This document shows positions 35,101 through 64,000 of a stretch of DNA of 64,000 bases, one piece after another. Made by a program: the position numbers and the translations under genes. Positions within the stretch are counted from its first letter, which is position 1. Every line of letters begins with the position of its first letter. The notes under the pieces are model-generated. The model did no database searches. It had not been told where the DNA came from and saw nothing but the letters and a program-made list of their open reading frames with translations. The DNA lies in NCBI GenBank assembly GCA_934045905.1, contig OW203761.1:34770964-34834963 (forward strand), written 5' to 3'. This DNA is from Leuctra nigra (Eukaryota; Arthropoda; Insecta; Plecoptera; Leuctridae).

Positions 35101-36938
35101 CCACCAATTCACCACTTTCAGAATGTTGAAAACAAATTTTGGCTTTTTTATCACCACACACAACTGGCTCCGGGTATAAAGTTCGTTCACGATAAGAATT
35201 TCACTAACGTTTTAGTCGATCACGTCGTTCATTGGTCAGTCACTTGAACACTGCCCTGTCAATGGCAAGACTTTCTTCTTTGTATTATTGAAATTGTATA
35301 AATTATGTCAAATACACTATTTTTATTATTAGAAAATATTAGAAAAATTCAATCAAATTGATTTAATTCCATCTACAGTCGTATTATACATAGTTTTGGA
35401 TTATTCTATTGATATTTTCAAATGTAGGTATACAATTGTTCATTTGACTACAGTAGTATCTACACGGCCGCCATTACGGCTTGCAATTCTAATCGTGAAT
35501 GAACTTTACCTACTTAATATTTACATTTTCAGACAATTCTGATTCCCAAAATCACTTTTATCTTGAAAACACAGTATTGCGATGGTGACGGTTGACGCAA
35601 TGTGATTTCTGCCCAGGGGCCTCATTCTACAACTCCATTGCTAGCTCGCTAGCAATTATTTCAATGTTAATCTTATGGAAGAAATTGGAGTTGTAGAATG
35701 AGGCCCCAGGACACAAATTACAGCGATTTAGAAAATTAGAATTTATCACCTAAAGTCCGATTTACATGGCCGCATTTATTGAACAATTTCTGTGACACAG
35801 TCTGTGCCACAGAAGTTGTTCAATAAATGTGGCCGTGTAAATCGGGCTTAAGTATTGCGGAGAGTTAGAAGTGTCCTCCAGAATTACATGTAAAGTTGTA
35901 CAAACATATCAAATACATGTGAGCTGTACCTACTTCTGTTTCCAATGAACCCTCAAGAAGAGATGTGAATTGTTTATGATGATTTATGTGTGGGAATCTC
36001 TCTGAAACATTCTGAAGATACCAATACACTAAACTGATGACAATTCACAAACCATGCAACAAACAATGTCAATATCAGAAATATCACAATATCAGAAAGC
36101 TAAACATGATTCAGATTCACTCAATCATATAAAATTACTCGATGTACTCTTCCATTATATCTCCCTTTCATGCAACTTTCTTGTAGCCATATCTATAAAT
36201 TCCAATGTGAAAACATGACCATAATACTATTAATTTCATTTATATTGCTCAATTTTGAGAGCTACCTATTTCATCAAGTTTAAAATGTTACAAACAATGG
36301 CTGAACATTGTAAAATAAGAGATAATATTGTGTTGCCTTGACTTGAACATTTTGATTATTCAAGATATTAAGCCCCATTTACACGGTGCAATTTCTTGAA
36401 CAACTTCTGTGTCACATTACTTAGTTCTGCACATGTGCAGATTCCCTTTATCACCTCAAAAGTGATACTGCGCACGAGCAGAACCTCTGTGGCACAGAAG
36501 TTGTTCAAGAAATTGCACCGTGTAAATGGGGCTTTAATCATAATGACTTTTTTTTTAAATTTTAACTCATTGGATTTTCTTCAAAAACTAGCTAACACGG
36601 GAAGTGGTATTTACATCGATGCAAAATTTCATCTTGATCAGAGAAACAGTGTGACCCAGCAATGTGCAATGGGGATGACATCCCCCCCCCATTCACTGGA
36701 ACCTGGATGATGTTATCACATGATGATTTATGTGTGGGAATCTCTCTGAAACATAGTGAAGATACCAATACACTAAACTGATGAAACACTTGGAATTCAT
36801 GTCTTGATATTTACTGTTCTTGAATTGGTTTTAATTGAAGTTTTCATTTTCAGGCCCGATGGAAAGAAGAAGGCATATGTACGTTTAGCCCGAGACTACG
36901 ATGCTCTGGATGTTGCAAACAAGATTGGAATTATCTAA
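27827..36938 (+). CDS. RpL23A: ribosomal protein L23A (uL23)
   Basis: Five exons: 27827-27860, 29547-30013, 31183-31310, 32205-32381 and 36854-36938 (stop TAA 36936), 296 residues, all GT-AG and phase-consistent. Residues 1-167 form a Lys/Ala/Pro-rich extension (repeats of EKK, AKPA, KGAA) like the histone H1-like extension known in insect RpL23A. The conserved uL23 domain follows: [69 protein letters not shown] and [20 protein letters not shown], ending NKIGII. It binds 28S rRNA near the exit tunnel of the large subunit. It is also the host of box C/D snoRNAs in its last intron. Expected to be highly expressed, and the 5' end is TOP-like. Confidence 0.97.
28198..28295. repeat. GTAGGTACCTAC cluster
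   Basis: A dense cluster of overlapping TAGGTACCTA and GTAGTACCTACCTAG motifs in RpL23A intron 1. The palindromic hexamer-rich motif recurs across the whole window (for example 5490, 10640, 13870, 27450), so it is a genome-wide simple-sequence habit rather than a local site. Confidence 0.7.
29078..29106. repeat. (TC)n(AC)n microsatellite
   Basis: A short compound dinucleotide run in RpL23A intron 1. The minus-strand open frame over it is artefactual. Confidence 0.8.
30105..30322. mobile_element. mariner-like MITE (family A), copy 2
   Basis: Ends GGTACAGGCCAAACAAAACT and the complementary AAGTTTTGTTTGGCCAAGTG TACC; the interior is nearly identical to 7298-7516. It lies at the start of RpL23A intron 2. 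Confidence 0.85.
30362..31143 (-). mobile_element. GTGAGTGTGCGTGAG-rich element, copy 1
   Basis: Related over its whole length, in the opposite orientation, to 39686-40438. Subterminal blocks are dense in CTCACGCACACTCACG. The right end CGCTCACCTCTAA is intact; the left end is degenerate. It lies in RpL23A intron 2. No coding capacity is seen. Confidence 0.8.
31746..31837. mobile_element. short inverted-repeat element
   Basis: GGGGACAGGCAAAGATGA on the left and TCATCTTTGCCTGTCACCGG on the right form a clean stem in RpL23A intron 3. Confidence 0.65.
31894..32050. mobile_element. short inverted-repeat element, TTTAGGGCCAG ends
   Basis: Ends TTTAGGGCCAGTTTTTCAAT and ATTGAAAGACCGGCTCTAAA are imperfect complements, with GTTAGCA / TGCTAAC-type pairs inside. 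Probably a worn MITE in RpL23A intron 3. Confidence 0.55.
33376..33436 (+). ncRNA. box C/D snoRNA, copy 1 (RpL23A intron 4)
   Basis: C box ATGATGA, D' box CTGA after the guide GTGTGGGAATCTCT, C' box TGAAGA, then the second guide before D box CTGA at 33433-33436. It has one T in place of C in the second guide region relative to the other copies. The terminal stem is weak here. Confidence 0.75.
33561..33623 (+). ncRNA. box C/D snoRNA, copy 2
   Basis: C box TGATGA at 33561, D' CTGA, C' TGAAGA, D box CTGA at 33620-33623. It has a 2-base insertion (ATA TACACTAAA) in the second guide and A for T just after the C box. Flanks GTGTT and AGCAC can pair to close the ends. Confidence 0.75.
33882..34189. 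mobile_element. inverted-repeat MITE, AAAAAGGCGGCCCCTACTTT ends
   Basis: AAAAAGGCGGCCCCTACTTT on the left is mirrored by AAAGTAGGGGCCGCCTTTTT on the right; further inner pairs include AATCTGTGCCTCTAGTG / CACTAGAGGCACAGATT. No coding capacity. Confidence 0.85.
34253..34313 (+). ncRNA. box C/D snoRNA, copy 3
   Basis: C box TGATGA at 34253, D' CTGA, C' TGAAGA, D box CTGA at 34310-34313, body identical to copy 5. Flanks GTGT and ACAC can pair. Confidence 0.8.
35177..35508. mobile_element. MITE family B, copy 2
   Basis: Ends TAAAGTTCGTTCACGATAAG / ...TAATCGTGAATGAACTTTA; the interior matches 10087-10411 over most of its length. It lies in RpL23A intron 4. Confidence 0.85.
35567..35616 (+). pseudogene. 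fragment of 28S rRNA sequence
   Basis: The segment contains GTTGACGCAATGTGATTTCT plus GCCCAG, and before it AACACAGTATTGCGATGG. This agrees with a universally conserved block of large-subunit rRNA that I know as AGCATTGCGATGG ... GTTGACGCAATGTGATTTCT GCCCAG, with about 10 bases missing or changed between the two halves. It is far too short to be a functional rRNA gene. The match is from memory and should be aligned. Confidence 0.7.
35616..35707. mobile_element. hairpin element, GGGGCCTCATTCTACAACTC ends
   Basis: GGGGCCTCATTCTACAACTC and GAGTTGTAGAATGAGGCCCC are perfect complements around a loop of about 50 bases containing the palindrome GCTAGCTCGCTAGC. It abuts the 28S-like fragment directly. 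Confidence 0.8.
35754..35848. mobile_element. PIF/Harbinger-like MITE (TAA duplication)
   Basis: Inverted ends AGTCCGATTTACATGGCCGC / GTGGCCGTGTAAATCGGGCT flanked by TAA on both sides. Inner TTGAACAA and CACAGAAGTTGTTCAA segments relate it to 36371 and 50697. Confidence 0.75.
35977..36037 (+). ncRNA. box C/D snoRNA, copy 4
   Basis: C box TGATGA at 35977, D' CTGA, D box CTGA at 36034-36037. Flanking GTGAATTGT and ACAATTCAC are perfectly complementary over 9 bp, the terminal stem expected for an intronic C/D snoRNA. C' region reads TCTGAAGA rather than AGTGAAGA. Confidence 0.85.
36371..36533. mobile_element. PIF/Harbinger-like MITE (TTA duplication)
   Basis: Inverted ends AGCCCCATTTACACGGTGCA / TGCACCGTGTAAATGGGGCT flanked by TTA. 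A near-identical copy, apart from a 4-base difference and few substitutions, is in Sur intron 18 at 50697-50855. Confidence 0.85.
36721..36781 (+). ncRNA. box C/D snoRNA, copy 5
   Basis: C box TGATGA at 36721, D' CTGA at 36746-36749, C' TGAAGA, D box CTGA at 36778-36781. It ends 72 bases before the last RpL23A exon (36854), the typical spacing of intron-processed C/D snoRNAs upstream of a 3' splice site. The D' guide GTGGGAATCTC is complementary to GAGATTCCCAC, which I recall from a conserved part of 28S rRNA; by the fifth-nucleotide rule the methylated base would be the A of CGAGA. Confidence 0.85.
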
Positions 36939-36982
36939 ACTGTGACTTCTTATTTTGTTATGGTTCGACTTTCTGTAAAACT

Positions 36983-36988
36983 ATTAAA
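36983..36988 (+). terminator. polyadenylation signal ATTAAA of RpL23A
   Basis: ATTAAA followed by ATATAAAGAG lies 45 bases after the stop codon, which fits the short 3' UTR usual for ribosomal protein mRNAs. Confidence 0.6.
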
Positions 36989-38017
36989 ATATAAAGAGTT
37001 CGAGCTGTGACTAGTTGTGTCTTTTAAACATACATGCCTATTGCCTCCCCTCCCACCATCACTACAAATTAGAAGTCATATTTATTTCAATTTGTATGAG
37101 ATTGTAATAGATTTTTTTTTTAAGGTCTTGATTGTAGTTTAGTTTTTTTAAATGCCTAACTGGATTTTACCATAATTACAAAAAATTGTGATACTATAAT
37201 GTAAGTCGAGAACTTGGACACATTTTAATTAGCTTGATGTGAAGTGAATTATATATATGCTGCAGGCATTTTAGATACCAATGCAAAAATAAAATGTGAG
37301 TTGGTACTTGGTATTGAGTACAGCCACAAAGAAAGGTGCTCCTAGCTCTGATAATACCAATTTTCGTAAATTGGCTTTACATTTTTGTGTCAATTCACTG
37401 TTTCAATAAATATTTCTTTCTTGTCCTGTTTACAATAAGAAAATATGGATAAGATTATTTTTGCTGCAAAACAAAAAATAAATACTGGTTTATCCTGTTC
37501 CAACTCCTTACAACATCGGCTACTAATCTTACTTCCGTGTAAGAATGGTTGCGTGCATTGAGGCGTCTCCTTACAGCCTTCACTCCTCAGATCTTGGAGT
37601 TTGTTGCTCACCTCACAAACGGGTTTTTACCAACCAGGCAACAATGAAACTCCCAGCGCAGTCTTGTGCGAGCTGCTCGAGAGTTCGTCTGTGAATGAAT
37701 CAATCAGATGAGTATGGTTGGTTCTGGCGCGTCTATTACCATCATGCCTGCGTGAAGTTCACTTGTAATTCCCCTCAGTAGCAAGTTAGCACGCCAACCA
37801 GTCGTCCGTCAGCGTTATGGGTGTCAGAAACACAGGAAAAGAACTCTTCATCACTTAGAAACAACGAGAGATCTAATTTGAGAGTGTCCTTAGCAAAATG
37901 TAGTCTATCAGTGAAGTTTCTTTCAACCAATATATTATTTTACGTAGAAAACTTCAGGAATATAAAATTAATTCTCTAGAATTTAAATTTCGCATTTAAT
38001 TGTGTGTATCGGCTTGT
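36989..38017 (+). other. intergenic RpL23A to Sur, Sur 5' region
   Basis: No gene. The segment 37620-37860 is locally richer in G+C and may include the Sur promoter and 5' UTR; no core element was decisive. Confidence 0.4.
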
Positions 38018-61864
<23,847 letters not shown>

Positions 61865-61885
61865 CGTCACTTGCAATCTTTATAC

Positions 61886-61891
61886 AATAAA
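61886..61891 (+). terminator. polyadenylation signal AATAAA of Sur
   Basis: AATAAA 22 bases after the Sur stop codon; a very short 3' UTR is implied. The convergent kinase gene ends 237 bases further on. Confidence 0.6.
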
Positions 61892-62127
61892 TATATTACA
61901 ACAGAAAACGAGGACACGTTTTATCTTTTCCTGGTTACTCTCTTTCTCCACACAAAGATGCCAACACCAACTTTGTGAAGTATTTTCCTACTCAATTAGA
62001 TCTCCTCGCTGATCTATAGTGCGCCGTTTTCTTCATCAGCTATTCAGAACTTCATGTTAATGAGAATCAAATGATAGATATTTCGGAATTCAGTGTCATA
62101 TTAATAAAAGTGAAATTAATATTCTCA

Positions 62128-63947
62128 TCAGAAGTCGTTGTCCCAACCGGAGTTTTCATCTGGTGGATCGTCTTTTTTCTTTTTGCATTTCTCAAAATTA
62201 GTTAAATCTGTTGGACCTTTTACCTGCAAGAAAGAAAGATTCGTGTATATTAAGCTTCTTCGCTACCAAACAGTAACACTCAACCAAAGTATTTCTGTTT
62301 GTGGAACTACTTACCGGCTGTACGATAGGTGCCGCCATTGTTCCGTTTTCGAGAGCAACCCAGTCGAAACCTCTGAACCATCTGAAATAGTTGTACAAAT
62401 AAAATTACTTCCTCCAAGTCAAAACAAATTAAACACAAGTAGAGCTGTACAAATACCTTACAGAACGTTATAAGGATGTAATAATACCTACATTTCTTGC
62501 AAGTTAATTTTTAACTCTTCATATTAAAACGCTTGCTGAGCAAGATTGACTAGTCACGTGTCACTTTACCTATGTGTTTTGATGTCTCGAACCCCGTCCT
62601 TTTGGTATCCTAGACGCTCTGTCGCGACGGCTCGACATAAACGTTTGATCAGACTCGACGCCGATCGCCGGACGTACTTGGGGAACGGCACAAGATTAAT
62701 GCCTCCCAAGATCTGATGGTAGATCTTCAGGTGGTCACTCCCTCGGAACGGAGGTCTAAAGTGACGTCAATATGTGTGCGTAAAACTGTTTGTTCAATGA
62801 TTGACGATTGCGTATATATATTTTAAGAGATAGAAGGTATTTTAATTTACATAACTATTGGGACCCAAGTCTAAAAAATGTGTTGCATAATTTCCTATCT
62901 GGTTCGAACGTTAATAAATATATATTTCATTCCATATTATCTTTCAAATCTAGTACATTCAGATACACTTCTATCTACTAAGAAACGTTATAGTAAGACA
63001 TTTGGAAGATTAAGATATGAATGGTTGTCATGTTTTAGTTTTACCTGCCGGTGAGTAACTCGTGCACAAGGATCCCGAGAGCCCAATAGTCGACTGCGCG
63101 ATCATAGCCCTTATCCAGGATGATCTCTGGAGCGACATAATCAGGAGTTCCAGCGAATGTCCAGGTCTTGCCACTTGCCCCAAGACTCTTTGCAAAACCG
63201 AAATCAATCTGAAAATAAAAATAAATAGCTGCTCAGCTGTTCAAATTCTTTTTCAAACTTCTTATGATAAGTCGTCTCTATTGTAAATGTGGCGAAGTTA
63301 AGTCAATGCTTCTCTTACATGATCACATGATACATTTCCTTCAAAATAACTCGCAGTAGGTACCATGATGACAGGTGCAACGAGTCAAACATGACTCGTA
63401 GGTGATCAAATTAACGACTTATAGGCTGTGTCAAACCCAATTTATAACCACTTGACCATCCTAAACTCTAAACAAGAGGCGGGTAAAATACGTACCATCT
63501 TAATATATCCCCGCGGGTCCAGCATCAAATTCTCAGGTTTCAGATCTCTGTATATGAAGCCATGCTCGTGCAAGTAACCCAACGCCTCGACGACACACGC
63601 TGTCATAAACTTCGCTGTATGATCATCCAACGTACGATTCTTCTGCAGAACAGAGAAGACGTCACCTCCAAGACACGGCTCCATCAGGAAGTAGACGTAC
63701 TTGGCATCGCGATATGTCCTGTAGAGGGTGGAGATGAATGGACAGTTCTTGCATTGCAGCATCACAGACTTCTCGTTGTAGGCGTGTTCCACTTGATTAT
63801 GATCAACAACGTGGGCTTTCTTGAGGCATTTCAGTGCGAATGTTAGGCTTCTGTCCTCTTTGTACTGAACCAACTCGACCCTGCCAAATCCGCCGACACC
63901 AAGAGTTCCGACAACATCGAGATCAGACAAACCGATGTACTCATATT
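62128..63947 (-). CDS. Pkg21D: cGMP-dependent protein kinase, Pkg21D-like (3' part)
   Basis: Five exons read on the minus strand: 63947-63496, 63208-63045, 62755-62570, 62381-62315 and 62223-62128 (stop at 62128-62130), all GT-AG and in phase. The kinase domain is complete from [14 protein letters not shown] through FALKCLKK (ATP lysine), YRDLKPEN (catalytic loop), DFGFAK, activation loop [15 protein letters not shown] and the AGC C-tail, ending SGWDNDF, the typical PKG terminus (SGWDKDF). [31 protein letters not shown] and [17 protein letters not shown] resemble Drosophila Pkg21D more than foraging, judged from memory. The cGMP-binding domains and N-terminus lie beyond the right edge. A cytosolic Ser/Thr kinase activated by cGMP. 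No polyadenylation signal is obvious before it meets Sur. Confidence 0.88.
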
Positions 63948-64000
63948 CTGGATGAGAAAATTATTTCAATACATCAATAGTTATTATTGTGCCTTCAGTA

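Noticed and set aside
34876..35179. Overlapping small frames near 35 kb
   Set aside because: They lie in RpL23A intron 4, with no splice or homology support.

Overview
The window is nuclear DNA of an arthropod, most likely an insect: spliced genes with short exons and GT-AG introns, insect-type proteins (a BTB-zinc finger factor with alternative zinc-finger last exons, an RpL23A with the long Lys/Ala-rich N-terminal extension, a sulfonylurea receptor, a Pkg21D-like kinase), AT-rich introns full of short inverted-repeat transposons, and frequent runs of GTAGGTACCTAC. I cannot name the species. One 200-base assembly gap lies at 19172-19371.

Layout. 1-5900: minisatellite and microsatellites, a GC-rich island near 2.2 kb, no gene I can support. 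6391-17174 (+): a BTB/POZ C2H2 zinc-finger transcription factor with four common exons and three alternative last exons, each carrying its own finger(s) and stop. 19.8-25 kb: transposon-rich gap, including a long foldback element with a hAT-like MITE nested in it, and a 369-bp almost perfect hairpin. 26579-27394 (-): an intronless Rab34/36-type GTPase, head to head with 27827-36938 (+) ribosomal protein L23A. The last RpL23A intron (4.5 kb) holds five copies of a box C/D snoRNA, a fragment of 28S rRNA sequence and several MITEs. 38018-61864 (+): a complete sulfonylurea receptor (Sur, ABCC8/9 type), which I resolved into 26 exons and about 1,792 codons. 62128-63947 (-): the 3' five exons of a cGMP-dependent protein kinase of the Pkg21D type, convergent with Sur and running off the right edge.

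The most unusual signal is in Sur. Three separate exons (17, 25 and the last) are preceded by tandem duplications whose unit is the end of the upstream intron, including its splice acceptor, plus the 5' part of the exon: 3 copies of 132 bp in frame, 11 copies of 151 bp, and 2 copies of 152 bp. The 11-copy array repeats the ABC signature and Walker B segment of the second nucleotide-binding domain, so the transcript is offered eleven near-identical acceptors. The last-exon duplication supplies a second possible C-terminus. These could be real and regulate splicing, or could partly be assembly artefacts; both are testable.

The genes do not form a functional operon-like group. Rab and RpL23A share a 432-bp bidirectional promoter interval, and RpL23A is a typical snoRNA host gene.
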